Below the pieces are notes generated by a model. The model saw only the letters and a list, made by a program, of their open reading frames with translations. It was not told the DNA's origin and did not search any database. From Alphaproteobacteria bacterium (GTDB lineage: Bacteria > Pseudomonadota > Alphaproteobacteria > UBA8366 > GCA-2717185), in the NCBI GenBank assembly GCA_021774435.1, contig JAJFJB010000241.1, positions 1 through 33,587 of the forward strand: 33,587 nucleotides of DNA. Reading direction: 5' to 3'. Of the stretch, positions 16,683-25,251 are shown one piece after another. Position numbers and translations under genes: made by a program. Each line of letters begins with the position of its first letter. The stretch's first letter is position 1.

Positions 16683-17140
16683 GATGCGGATGCCGCCTGG
16701 ACGGCTTCGATAATCTTCACGTAACCGGTGCAGCGGCAGATATTCGCGCCGAGACCGTCGCGGATTTCGTCCTCGCTGGGCGATGGGTTGCGCCGCAACA
16801 GCCCTTCCGCCGCCATCACCATGCCCGGGGTACAAATGCCGCATTGCGCGCCGAGTTTCTCGTGGAAGGCCGCCTGCAGCCGCGACAGACGGCTGTGATC
16901 GGCGAGGGCTTCGATGCTCTCAACATGCCTGCCGCCGCAGGTTTGCGCCAAGGCCAGACAGCTATGCCGTGGTTTGCCGTCGACCAGCACGGTGCATGCC
17001 CCGCATTCGCCACCGTCACAGCCCATCTTGGTGCCGGTCAGGCCGACGATGTCGCGCAAATAGTCGATCAGCAGCATGTTGTCCGCGACGGCGTCCTGCC
17101 GCTGCGCACCATTCACCGTGATCGAAAGTATCGATTTCAT
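16679..17140 (-). CDS. hcrC: 4-hydroxybenzoyl-CoA reductase-like gamma (2x 2Fe-2S) subunit
   Basis: The 153-aa small subunit has two 2Fe-2S clusters. C41, C46, C49 and C61 form the plant-ferredoxin site (CDGGECGAC...C). C100, C103, C135 and C137 form the second (CGIC...CRC). Length is the normal ~155 aa, with no CoxG extension, in contrast to the subunit at 6587-7678. The start [11 protein letters not shown] at 17140 is chosen over an upstream in-frame ATG at 17212 because a GAGG lies about 11 bases before it and the family begins here. It is the first gene of the hcrCAB set; the metallophosphoesterase gene ends 68 bases upstream on the same strand, so the four may share a transcript. Confidence 0.9.
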   Translation of the reverse strand: MKSILSITVNGAQRQDAVADNMLLIDYLRDIVGLTGTKMGCDGGECGACTVLVDGKPRHSCLALAQTCGGRHVESIEALADHSRLSRLQAAFHEKLGAQCGICTPGMVMAAEGLLRRNPSPSEDEIRDGLGANICRCTGYVKIIEAVQAASAS

Positions 17141-17208
17141 CGTGCGGTTGCCTCGTTTGCCTTGTCGTAATATGGCGCTAACGGGGTTTCCGGGCAATCG
17201 ATTGCGTA

Positions 17209-18606
17209 TCATCCCGGCCGCGACAAAGTGTAAGAGGCCTTCAGGTCAGGCCCGACGAAGGGGCGATCAATACCGCCGCCTTTTCCAGAGCCGACGCTCC
17301 AATGGGCTGGCCGGACCAAACGATCCGGACCCCAGGCGGAGGCACCGTCAAGCGAGTTCCAAGGCGCGTCGTCGGACTCCCGCCACAGCACCCCGCCCGG
17401 CCCCATATCGGCATGCAGCGCTACCTGTAACGCGAAAGGCCCGTCGGAACGGACATTTGGGCCGAACCAGGCGTGCGGGCTGCGGCCTGCTGTCGGTGCG
17501 ATAAGCACGGTGAGACGCTGGCTCGGACCGGTGAGACCGATCCACAAGGGCGCCAGTCCGGCATCGGCAGACCAGGCAGATAAAAGCGTCTGTGCCTGTG
17601 CTGCGGTTCGGTCTAACCGTCCCGAAAAGCGCCAGGCGACGGCAGGCTGAGAGTCTCGCTGGGAACCTTGTATGGGTGCAGGCTGTTCGCCCGACGTCAG
17701 CGGACTCCACTTCGCGGATGGGGGCAGATGAAACGGCCAGGAGAGCTGCTCGCGCTTCCGTCCCTCGACGTCCAGGACCTGATAGCGAAGTCCCTGGGTG
17801 TCGAGCGCTGCTTGAACGCAATGCAAATATTCTTCACCTTCCGGCATGCGGTGTTCGGTGCCCGCACCGGCACTGGTGATCTGTAAGACTCCGTCATGGA
17901 CCTGTACGTCGAACGCCAGGATATGGCTGCAGAGATAGGCGAAAACGCCGTTCTCAACGAGGAGCCGCCAGAAGTCCGCCGCGTATTCGGGGCCGATTTC
18001 GCGCTGATAGGCGCCGGAGAATCCGTTGATCGGAAACACGGGATGATGACCGATGACGAATTTGTAACCAGCATCATGATGTTGTTGCAGCGTCGCGGCC
18101 AGCCATTCGGTCTCGACATGACCTTCGCCACCCATGCCGGACCAACTGGTGTGAATGAAAACCATCAAGAGGTCGTCCCGGCGCACGAAATAGGACAGGC
18201 CCTGCTGATCGGCGGGGCCATTGCGCGGCAGATAAGGCAGCATTTCGGCGAACACGCGTTCGCTCATCACGTCGTAGGTCGTATGGTTCGAGGTCGAGTG
18301 GTAGAGCGGTATCGTTTCGCGATCCAGCCATGCCATTTCCACGTCATGCCAGTGCCGCCATTGCATACGCAGTTCATCCGCGTCGGCGGTAAGGCCGATC
18401 ACTTCGTCACCGGGAAAGACTATGAATTCGGGCGACGGCGAGAGGCCGTCGACGATGGCGTTAACGCTGGCGAATGTCTTCTCATGCGGTGCGCCGGGCA
18501 CGCCGGAACAGCTGTCGCCATAGAATACGAACTGGTGCCCGTTTCCGCGCGGTGTCAGTACCGGAAACGGATTCGCTCGAAGAGATTTTCGCGCGGTATC
18601 GCTCAT
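17209..18606 (-). CDS. Calcineurin-like metallophosphoesterase with C-terminal beta domain
   Basis: The 465-aa product has no signal peptide. The N-terminal ~240 residues have the ordered metallophosphoesterase signatures: GD (D31 in FYGDSCSG), GDEV (D67), NH (N107/H108 in TSNHTTYD), GHHP (187 region) and a terminal SH (H228 in CSHILAFDV), all five metal-binding blocks. The later part (about 260-465) is beta-rich with several Trp (AVAWRFSGRLDR, AHWSVGSGKGGG) and looks like an added sandwich domain of unknown role. The function is probably hydrolysis of a phosphoester or phosphoanhydride; the substrate is unknown. The ATG at 18606 is divergent from the TauD-like gene across a 114-base gap. The link to the downstream hcr genes is positional only. 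Confidence 0.85.
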   Translation of the reverse strand: MSDTARKSLRANPFPVLTPRGNGHQFVFYGDSCSGVPGAPHEKTFASVNAIVDGLSPSPEFIVFPGDEVIGLTADADELRMQWRHWHDVEMAWLDRETIPLYHSTSNHTTYDVMSERVFAEMLPYLPRNGPADQQGLSYFVRRDDLLMVFIHTSWSGMGGEGHVETEWLAATLQQHHDAGYKFVIGHHPVFPINGFSGAYQREIGPEYAADFWRLLVENGVFAYLCSHILAFDVQVHDGVLQITSAGAGTEHRMPEGEEYLHCVQAALDTQGLRYQVLDVEGRKREQLSWPFHLPPSAKWSPLTSGEQPAPIQGSQRDSQPAVAWRFSGRLDRTAAQAQTLLSAWSADAGLAPLWIGLTGPSQRLTVLIAPTAGRSPHAWFGPNVRSDGPFALQVALHADMGPGGVLWRESDDAPWNSLDGASAWGPDRLVRPAHWSVGSGKGGGIDRPFVGPDLKASYTLSRPG

Positions 18607-18706
18607 TGACGCATCATCGCGACTGCAGTGGCATGGGCAATGTTTAATTTCTCGATTTTGTCCGCGCGGGGCGGGAGGTTAGGATCATGTGTCTTATTGA
18701 GAGATC

Positions 18707-18712
18707 AGGAGG
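18707..18712 (+). promoter_or_regulatory. Perfect Shine-Dalgarno (AGGAGG) for the TauD-like gene
   Basis: AGGAGG stands eight bases before the ATG at 18721. It settles the start against in-frame starts further upstream from 18628. Confidence 0.8.
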
Positions 18713-18720
18713 CCGTACCC

Positions 18721-19569
18721 ATGGGAATCGACATCATTCCGACCGACGCGCCGGTCGGTGCTGAAATTCAAGGGGTCGATCTTTCGCAACCGCTGAGCGA
18801 TCCGGATTTCGCTACCGTCGAGAATGCGTTCAACGAACATGGCGTCGTCTTTTTCCGTGGACAGTCGCTCTCACCGGACGGGTTGCTGTCTTTCACACAG
18901 CGCTTTGGGGACATCTCCTTTAACGTCTTTGGCGAAGATCATGGATTAAACGACCATCCGGGCGTGGTTCTGATTTCCAATATCGAGGAAGATGGACGGG
19001 ATATCGGCGTCAAGCGGGCCGGGTCCCGCTGGCACAGCGACATGTGTTACACCGCGATGCCGCCGCGCGGTACAATTCTCTGCGCGAAGGAGGTCCCGGA
19101 TCAGGACGGCCTCGTGCTGGGGGATACCTGCTTTGCCGCGACGCATACGGCCTACGACGATTTGCCTGATGCCATGAAACAGCGTCTCGACGGGTGCCGG
19201 GCGGTCTTCGATTTCGCGGGCCGCCAACGCGCTCAGATCATCACCCAGGAACAACGAGAGCGCTTCCCCCCCGTGACGCACCCGATGGTACGCACGCATC
19301 CCAAAACCGGCCGCAAGTGTCTGTACGTGATGCGCGACGATTGTACCGGTATCGTTGGCAGGGAAGAGGATGAAGCGCAGCGGTTGATCGCCGCCTTGGC
19401 GGATCACATAATCCGTCCCGAATATGTTTACCGCCACCGCTGGCAGCCGGGCGATGTCCTTATCTGGGACAATTGCACCGTGCAGCATTTGGCGATCCAG
19501 GATTACGACCTGCCGCTGCGCCGCCTGATGCACCGCACGACCTTCGCCGCGGACGCGCCGCCGGCGTAA
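18721..19569 (+). CDS. TauD/TfdA-family Fe(II)/2-oxoglutarate dioxygenase
   Basis: The 282-aa product hydroxylates an organic substrate with O2 and 2-oxoglutarate. The iron triad is H105-x-D107 in RWHSDMCYT plus the distal H256 in CTVQHLAIQDY. The 2-oxoglutarate arginine is R268 or R272 in LRRLMHRTTF. The N-terminus (APVGAEIQGVDLSQPLSD, then EHGVVFFRGQSLSP) is the standard TauD opening. Length is normal. Members cleave taurine, 2,4-D, sulfonates, carnitine-like compounds and others; the residues I can see do not fix which. The strong RBS supports good expression. It is followed 169 bases later by a cytochrome c gene, possibly a separate unit. Confidence 0.92.
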   Translation: MGIDIIPTDAPVGAEIQGVDLSQPLSDPDFATVENAFNEHGVVFFRGQSLSPDGLLSFTQRFGDISFNVFGEDHGLNDHPGVVLISNIEEDGRDIGVKRAGSRWHSDMCYTAMPPRGTILCAKEVPDQDGLVLGDTCFAATHTAYDDLPDAMKQRLDGCRAVFDFAGRQRAQIITQEQRERFPPVTHPMVRTHPKTGRKCLYVMRDDCTGIVGREEDEAQRLIAALADHIIRPEYVYRHRWQPGDVLIWDNCTVQHLAIQDYDLPLRRLMHRTTFAADAPPA

Positions 19570-19738
19570 AGGCCAGCATTCGCCAAATCAGCAGTGTCGC
19601 GGGCGTCCAGCCTTCCCTGTGGCGTTGCCATTATTCCGGACCGGTCTCGCCGTCCAGATGCACGGCGTTCGGTTGCGGAAAACGGGTGTGGTCGCCGAGC
19701 GCATTACGATAAGATCAAGAAAAATTGCGAGGTTCGCG

Positions 19739-20074
19739 ATGAAGTTAGATTCTCTGAAAACAGGCATGACCGTCGTTTTGGCGTTGTTCGGCGTTGTAGC
19801 GACGGCAGGCGCCGGCGGTGCGCCCGACTATGAGGCGGGCGAACGGCTGGCGGAGAAATTCTGCGCGAAATGCCATGCTGTCGGGACCGTTGGCAAAAGC
19901 CCTTTCGAACCGGCGCCGCCGTTTCGAACCTTGCATGAGAAATGGCCGCTAGAGAACCTCGAGGAAGCGCTCGCGGAAGGCATTGTCGTCGGGCATAAGG
20001 CGATGCCGGCCTTCGAACTCACAACGGACGAGATTTCAAACCTGATCGGTCATATTCGGACGTTGGACAAGTAA
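19739..20074 (+). CDS. Small exported monohaem cytochrome c
   Basis: The 111-aa product has a signal peptide (MKLDSLKTG, then hydrophobic TVVLALFGVVATAGA) and one haem motif CAKCH (42-46). M89 in HKAMPAFELT is the likely distal ligand. The C-terminal helix EISNLIGHIRTLD is that of class I cytochrome c. It should sit in the periplasm and carry electrons from an oxidoreductase to the respiratory chain. The frame is open 40 codons further upstream, but the signal peptide and family length place the start at ATG 19739. The acyl-CoA synthetase gene follows 81 bases later. Which enzyme it serves is not evident; any of the Mo enzymes in the window is possible. Confidence 0.88.
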   Translation: MKLDSLKTGMTVVLALFGVVATAGAGGAPDYEAGERLAEKFCAKCHAVGTVGKSPFEPAPPFRTLHEKWPLENLEEALAEGIVVGHKAMPAFELTTDEISNLIGHIRTLDK

Positions 20075-20155
20075 CTGCGATAGGGTGTCGCATCGCGCGC
20101 AATCGATCCGCCAATTGGGTATGCTTCGATAAAGACAGAGCAAGGATTTCAGCCA

Positions 20156-22120
20156 ATGGCCGAGCAGGAATTGGAAATCGCATGGCGCCCGCCGGAGGCG
20201 CTGCGGAAAGCAAGCCTGATGCAGGGGTTGCTTGATTACACGGGAGCCAAAGACCGCACGGATTTGAATGCCCGCGCCGACACGGACCCCGCCTGGTTTT
20301 GGCAGTCGGTGCTCGAATTTCTCGATATCCGGTTTTATGAGCCCTATGACCAGGTTCTGGACACCTCGAAGGGCGCGCCCTGGCCGGTCTGGTGCGCGGG
20401 CGGCAAGACTAATGTGGTGCTCAACTGCATCGACCGGCATCGGGACACACCGGTTTGGGATAGCTGCTGGATCGTTTGGGACGGCGAGGACGGCGCGCGC
20501 CGCGAATTGACCTACCGCGAGATGGATGCGGAGATCAGTCGCTTCGCTTCGGCACTGCGCGCACGCGGTTACGGCAAGGGCGACATCATTGGGCTTTACA
20601 TGCCGATGGTGCCGGAAGGTTTCGCAGCGATGTTCGCGATCCTCAAGATCGGCGCCATCGTGCTGCCGCTGTTTTCCGGCTTCGGCCCGCAGCCGATACA
20701 AGTCCGCCTGAACGATGCCGGCGCCCGCGCGGTCGTCACGGTGGACGGCACCTTGCGGCGCGGCGCATCAATCGCGATGAAGGCGGCGCTGGATGAGGCG
20801 CTTGGCGGCTGTCCGACAATCGATGATGTCTTCGTCGTCCAGCGGCTCGGCGATCGGGTCGACTGCGCGATGACCGAGGGCCGCGATCACTGGTGGCACG
20901 ACGTGTTGTCGGGGCAGCCAGACGTGTTGCCGACGGAGATCATGGACGCCGAGGACCCCGCTTTCCTCGTCTATACTTCGGGCACCACGGGCAAGCCAAA
21001 GGGCACGATCGGCACGCATTGCGGCAGCGTGGCGAAAGTGGCGCTCGACATAAATGTCTGTTTCGATTTCAAACAAACCGACCGCATGATGTGGGTCAGC
21101 GATATGGGCTGGCTTGTCGGCCCGCTCACGGCCATCGCCACGACCTTCATCGGGGGTAGCCAGGTACTGCTGGAAGGCACGCCCGACTATCCCGCCACGA
21201 CGCGCCACTGGCAAGTGATGCAGGACAATGCGGTGACGTGGCTCGGCATCGCACCGACAACCGTGCGCGGCATGATGCGCTACGGCGACGAGGTCGACGG
21301 GTTCGACTTTTCCGCGCTGCGGATCAGCGCCTCGACCGGGGAGCCCTGGACCCTGGATGCCTGGCGCTGGCTGTTCGAACGGGTCGGCGGCGGCCGCGTG
21401 CCGATCATGAACTATTGCGGCGGCACCGAATGCTTCGGCGGAATTATCGCGAGCGCCCTGTTGGAGCCGATGACGCCCTGTTCCTTCTCCGGCCCGATTC
21501 CTGGGACCGGCGCAAGGGTCGTCGATAGCGACGGCAATCCGGCCAAGCCCGGCGTGCTGGGCGAATTGGTCATGACGACGCCGTCGATCGGAAATACGCG
21601 CAGCTTATGGCAGGACGACGAACGCTATCTGGAAAGCTATTGGGAGATGTTCCCCGATATGTGGCGCCAGGGTGACTGGGCCATGGTCGACGATCAGGGT
21701 TACTGGTACGTCACCGGCCGCTCGGACGACACGATCAATATTTCCGGCAAGCGGACCGGTCCGTCGGAAATCGAAGGCGCGTTGATGTCGAGCGGCCGCA
21801 TTTCGGAAGCAGCGGTGATCGGCGTGCCTGATCCAGTTTCCGGGGCGGCCCTGTGCTGCGTCTGCGTGCCGATGCCGGGCGAGACGGCGGGCGAGGCCTT
21901 GCGTGGTGCGGTGTCGAAGGCGGTGACCGACGCGCTCGGCCGCTCCTACCGCCCACGCGACATCCTCTTCGTGTCCGACCTGCCGAAAACCCGCAATATG
22001 AAGATCATGCGCCGCGTCGTACGCTCGGTAATCCTGGACGAGCCGGCGGGCGACCTGTCGTCCTTGGTCAACCCGGAAGCGGTCGATGAATTGCGGGCGC
22101 GGGCGGGGTTGGCGTCGTGA
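20156..22120 (+). CDS. Acyl-CoA synthetase (acetyl/acetoacetyl-CoA synthetase type)
   Basis: The 654-aa AMP-forming ligase activates a carboxylic acid with ATP and CoA. The N-terminal ACS cap (AWFWQSVLEFLDIRFYEPY) is followed by the AMP motif YTSGTTGKPKG (273-283), the region MNYCGGTECFGG, then WRQGDWAMVDDQGYWYVTGRSDD and the C-terminal catalytic Lys (K616 in TRNMKIMRR). Acetyl-CoA synthetase normally has TRSGKIMRR; the NM substitution and the different pocket suggest a substrate other than acetate, such as a small branched or oxo acid (inference). Cytosolic. RBS AAGGA precedes the ATG. Its stop overlaps the pirin GTG by four bases, so the two are coupled. Confidence 0.88.
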   Translation: MAEQELEIAWRPPEALRKASLMQGLLDYTGAKDRTDLNARADTDPAWFWQSVLEFLDIRFYEPYDQVLDTSKGAPWPVWCAGGKTNVVLNCIDRHRDTPVWDSCWIVWDGEDGARRELTYREMDAEISRFASALRARGYGKGDIIGLYMPMVPEGFAAMFAILKIGAIVLPLFSGFGPQPIQVRLNDAGARAVVTVDGTLRRGASIAMKAALDEALGGCPTIDDVFVVQRLGDRVDCAMTEGRDHWWHDVLSGQPDVLPTEIMDAEDPAFLVYTSGTTGKPKGTIGTHCGSVAKVALDINVCFDFKQTDRMMWVSDMGWLVGPLTAIATTFIGGSQVLLEGTPDYPATTRHWQVMQDNAVTWLGIAPTTVRGMMRYGDEVDGFDFSALRISASTGEPWTLDAWRWLFERVGGGRVPIMNYCGGTECFGGIIASALLEPMTPCSFSGPIPGTGARVVDSDGNPAKPGVLGELVMTTPSIGNTRSLWQDDERYLESYWEMFPDMWRQGDWAMVDDQGYWYVTGRSDDTINISGKRTGPSEIEGALMSSGRISEAAVIGVPDPVSGAALCCVCVPMPGETAGEALRGAVSKAVTDALGRSYRPRDILFVSDLPKTRNMKIMRRVVRSVILDEPAGDLSSLVNPEAVDELRARAGLAS

Positions 22121-22998
22121 GGGAGCGCGCTGTTACGCGCATTGTGACGGCTCACCAGCAGCGCGAAGGGGCGGGGTTCATGGTCCGCCGGCCGGTGCCG
22201 ACCACCGGGCTCGACCATGTCGATCCGTTCCTGATGCTCGACGAAGTCGGGCCGGTTACCTATGGCCCCGGCGAAGCGTTGGGGGCGCCGGATCACCCGC
22301 ATCGCGGCTTCGAGACCATCTCCTACATCATCGAGGGCGAAAAGCTGCACGAAGATTCCGCCGGTGCGACGCAATTGATCGGCGCGGGTGACGTGCAATG
22401 GATGACCGCCGGTGCCGGGATCGTGCATTCGGAAATGCCGGGCCCGTCGATGCGGCGCGACGGCGGCCGCGCGCATGGATTTCAGATCTGGGTAAACTTG
22501 CCAGCAAGAAGTAAGCTCGCCGCACCCGGCTATCAATATCTGCCCAAGGCGGAAATTCCCGTCGCGAAAAGTCCGGATGGGCTGATCGAGGTTACCGTGA
22601 TCGCCGGCGAAGTTTTTGGCGTTCGCGCGGTGATTGGCACCCATACGCCGGTTTGGCTGCAGGATTGGCGGGTTCGTCCGGGCGCGGAAGCCGAGATCGA
22701 CATCGAGCCAAATTTCAATGTGGCGGCCTATGTATTTGACGGCCAAATCTCCTTTAGTGGGGATGAAGTGCAGGTCGCGCGCGGTCAGATGGCGTTGTTT
22801 GGTGCAGGTCGCCGACTAAAGGTCTCGGGCGCCAAGGGAAAGGACGGCCGCTTCTTGCTGTTAGCAGGGGAACCGATCAATGAGCCGATAGCCCGTTACG
22901 GACCCTTCGTGATGAATACCCGGGACGAACTGCAGGCGGCGTTCGACGATTACCAAACCGGGCGGATGGGCAAAATCGAACGCGTCGAATCAGGCTGA
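22117..22998 (+). CDS. Pirin-family cupin protein
   Basis: The 293-aa double cupin. The metal-binding segment DHPHRGFETISYIIEG and the later GIVHSEMPG give the two-His plus His/Glu set used by pirins for Fe(II). The C-terminal cupin domain (VAAYVFDGQISFSGDEVQVARGQMALFGAG) has the usual less conserved metal site. Bacterial pirins include quercetin 2,3-dioxygenases and regulators of central-carbon enzymes; here no choice can be made. The start is GTG 22117 in a GTGA overlap with the acyl-CoA synthetase stop. Its last nine bases overlap the 3' end of the convergent flavin monooxygenase gene. Confidence 0.9.
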   Translation: MRERAVTRIVTAHQQREGAGFMVRRPVPTTGLDHVDPFLMLDEVGPVTYGPGEALGAPDHPHRGFETISYIIEGEKLHEDSAGATQLIGAGDVQWMTAGAGIVHSEMPGPSMRRDGGRAHGFQIWVNLPARSKLAAPGYQYLPKAEIPVAKSPDGLIEVTVIAGEVFGVRAVIGTHTPVWLQDWRVRPGAEAEIDIEPNFNVAAYVFDGQISFSGDEVQVARGQMALFGAGRRLKVSGAKGKDGRFLLLAGEPINEPIARYGPFVMNTRDELQAAFDDYQTGRMGKIERVESG

Positions 22999-24669
22999 CG
23001 TCGAAAGCGCTTCCTGCGAGATGGCTTTTTCCGACGAGGATTTGTCGGAAAAGGCAATTCCCTTGTAGTCGTTCGCCGCGACGTCGTTGATGGCGGCCAC
23101 GTATTTGGGCATGCCGCCATTGTAGACGAGGTAGCGGATGGTGCCTTCCTCATGGCCCTCGACGTTTGAGTTGTAGCCGGTGAACCAGGACTTGGCTTTC
23201 CGCATCAACATGACTTCGTACATTTTGGTTACGTGATCGGTCCAGCGTGCCTCGGCCTCGGCCGTGACTTCGGCGCGGGCATAGCCGTGCGCCCAGATAT
23301 GTTCCAGCAGTGCCGTGCACCAGTTCACGCCGATTTCGATGCCGCGCGGATAGTTGGTTGAGGCGGAACCGCTCTGCGGGCCATTCGGCATCAGCAGGTT
23401 TGGGAAACCGTTAATGAAAACGCCGAGGAATGTTGAAATCTCGGTGCGCCATTTGTCTCGCAGCCGCGCGCCGCTGATACCGCGGATATCGATGCGGTCG
23501 TGCGCGCCGGTCATGGCGTCGAATCCGGTCGCATAGATGATGACATCGAAGTCGTAATCGCGCTCCGTAGTGCGCAATCCGGTCTCCGTGATACGGTCGA
23601 GCGGCGCCTCGCCGAGGTCGACCAGATGAACGTTCGGCCGGTTGTAGGCTTCGTAATAATAGGTTTCGAGGGGCACGCGCTGGACACCGAACCCGTGGTC
23701 GCGCGGGATTAGCTTCTCCGCGACGTCTTTGTCTTTCACGCGTTGCCTTATGCGGTCGGCGATATATTCGGAGAATTCCGCGTTCGCTTCTTCGTCGGTG
23801 AAGATCTCGCGGAAATTTTGCAGCCAGATCCCGAAGCCGGGCTCGTCATAGAGCCGGTCCCACATCGCTACGCGTTCCTCGCGGGAGACTTCGTAGAAGC
23901 CGCGCCGGTCCGGTTCGTGCTCGAAGCCGCCTGGTGTGCGGGCGCAGGTCGCGAAAATCTCGTCATAGCGGGTACGGATCTTGGCCATCTCCGCATCTGA
24001 AATCTTGTAATTGTTCAGCGGCGCGGCCCAGTTGGGACGGCGTTGGAATATCGTCAGGTCACCGACCTTGTCCGCGATTTCGCCGATCACCTGAATGGCC
24101 GTGGCCCCGGTGCCGATAATCGCGACATTCTTGCCGGCGAGGTCGACCGGTTCGTGCGGCCAGTCGAAAGTATGGAACGCCTCCCCCTCGAAGTCCTCCA
24201 TGCCCGCTAGGCGGGGCAGGGTCGGAATCGAGAGCAGCCCGAGTGCCATGATCACGAAGCGGCAGGTCAATTCGCGGCCATCACAGACATGCAGCCGCCA
24301 AATATTTTCGTTTTCGTCGAAATGTGCGGCTTCGACACGGCTGTTGAACTGCATGTGTTTGCGCAGATCAAATTTGTCCGAGACGAAGTTCAGATATTTT
24401 AGGTTCTCCGGCTGCCCGGAAAACGCCTCTTTCCAGTGCCACTCGTCCAGCACCTCTTTTGAGAAGGCGTATCCATAGGTGTAGCTTTCCGAATCGAAGC
24501 GGGCGCCGGGGTAGCGGTTATTGTACCAGGTCCCGCCAAGATCGGCTGCAGCCTCCAGCAGAGTTGCCTTCACACCAAGATCGGCCAGGCGTTTAATTTG
24601 GTAAATGCCGGCAACACCGGCGCCGATGACGATCACTTCATAATGGTCGGGAGCGTTTTTGTCTGGCAT
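22990..24669 (-). CDS. Baeyer-Villiger-type flavin monooxygenase
   Basis: The 559-aa NADPH- and FAD-dependent enzyme inserts oxygen next to a carbonyl, or oxidises N/S. The FAD fold GAGVAG (16-21) is followed by LLEAAADLGGTWYNNRYPGAR, typical of class B monooxygenases. The Baeyer-Villiger fingerprint FxGxxxHxxxWP matches exactly at 160-171, and the NADPH Rossmann GTGATA follows (186-191). The ATG-containing motif near the C-terminal third (IIYATGFDAMTGA) is also present. Length fits type I BVMOs. Likely substrates are ketones, including cyclic or steroid ketones; undetermined. The ATG at 24669 lies 3' to the VOC gene end (24709) on the same strand, so a VOC-BVMO unit is plausible. Confidence 0.93.
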   Translation of the reverse strand: MPDKNAPDHYEVIVIGAGVAGIYQIKRLADLGVKATLLEAAADLGGTWYNNRYPGARFDSESYTYGYAFSKEVLDEWHWKEAFSGQPENLKYLNFVSDKFDLRKHMQFNSRVEAAHFDENENIWRLHVCDGRELTCRFVIMALGLLSIPTLPRLAGMEDFEGEAFHTFDWPHEPVDLAGKNVAIIGTGATAIQVIGEIADKVGDLTIFQRRPNWAAPLNNYKISDAEMAKIRTRYDEIFATCARTPGGFEHEPDRRGFYEVSREERVAMWDRLYDEPGFGIWLQNFREIFTDEEANAEFSEYIADRIRQRVKDKDVAEKLIPRDHGFGVQRVPLETYYYEAYNRPNVHLVDLGEAPLDRITETGLRTTERDYDFDVIIYATGFDAMTGAHDRIDIRGISGARLRDKWRTEISTFLGVFINGFPNLLMPNGPQSGSASTNYPRGIEIGVNWCTALLEHIWAHGYARAEVTAEAEARWTDHVTKMYEVMLMRKAKSWFTGYNSNVEGHEEGTIRYLVYNGGMPKYVAAINDVAANDYKGIAFSDKSSSEKAISQEALSTSA

Positions 24670-24708
24670 GGCTCATTCCTGCGCTTAACGGATGGCGTAT
24701 GACTGAGT

Positions 24709-25227
24709 TTAGTCTGTCTTTCTATCGCGCGGCGTCAAGGGTGGCCATTTGTCGCGATCCGGTTGAATTAACTCGATGAGTGCACCATCAGGATCTTGGC
24801 ACACGGCGATCTTCGCCATACCGTCTTGCGCGGGTTGCGGGGGAGAGAGGAACGTCACCCCCAGCGACTGCAAACGTTCATAGTCCGATTGTAAATCCTG
24901 CGTCGCGAGGCACAGACGGACGATGCCGATATCCGTATTCGCCAGCGGTTTATTGTCAGCGGTGTTTTCGAGTTCGATCAGGTCGAGCTTCGGGTACCCG
25001 CGTCCCAATTGCATGATACAGGCGCGCCCTCTTGATTGCGGTTCCAGACCGAGCGCTTTGGCGCTTGCGTCATGCAGGGTTTCGGCCGTCTTGGCCAAAT
25101 TCAAGTACGGGATGCCGGCCCGATAGGCTTCAAAACCCAACGCCTCATAAAATGCGATCGATTTTTCAAGATCGCTGACATTGACATTGATGTGACCCCA
25201 GCGGATATGGGGGTTTTGTTCCTGCAT
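24709..25227 (-). CDS. VOC-superfamily (glyoxalase/dioxygenase fold) protein
   Basis: The 172-aa product has two VOC beta-alpha-beta-beta-beta modules. The first begins GHINVNVSDLEKSIAFYEALGFE, with metal-ligand-type His at the opening strand. The second is IVRLCLATQDLQSDYERLQSLGVTFLSPP, ending with DPDGALIELIQPD, where E in LIEL is the usual fourth ligand. Roles in the superfamily include lyases, isomerases, ring-cleaving dioxygenases and epimerases. The ATG at 25227 is preferred to the in-frame TTG at 25239, since GGAGA lies at normal spacing before the ATG. It is 24 bases from the membrane hydrolase stop (25252), consistent with cotranscription. Confidence 0.87.
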   Translation of the reverse strand: MQEQNPHIRWGHINVNVSDLEKSIAFYEALGFEAYRAGIPYLNLAKTAETLHDASAKALGLEPQSRGRACIMQLGRGYPKLDLIELENTADNKPLANTDIGIVRLCLATQDLQSDYERLQSLGVTFLSPPQPAQDGMAKIAVCQDPDGALIELIQPDRDKWPPLTPRDRKTD

Positions 25228-25251
25228 TTCCGTCTCCAACCAACGTGGTCT

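Noticed and set aside
14343-16724. Several long plus-strand frames across hcrA
   Set aside because: They are antisense shadows of a high-GC gene with clear Mo-hydroxylase motifs on the minus strand.
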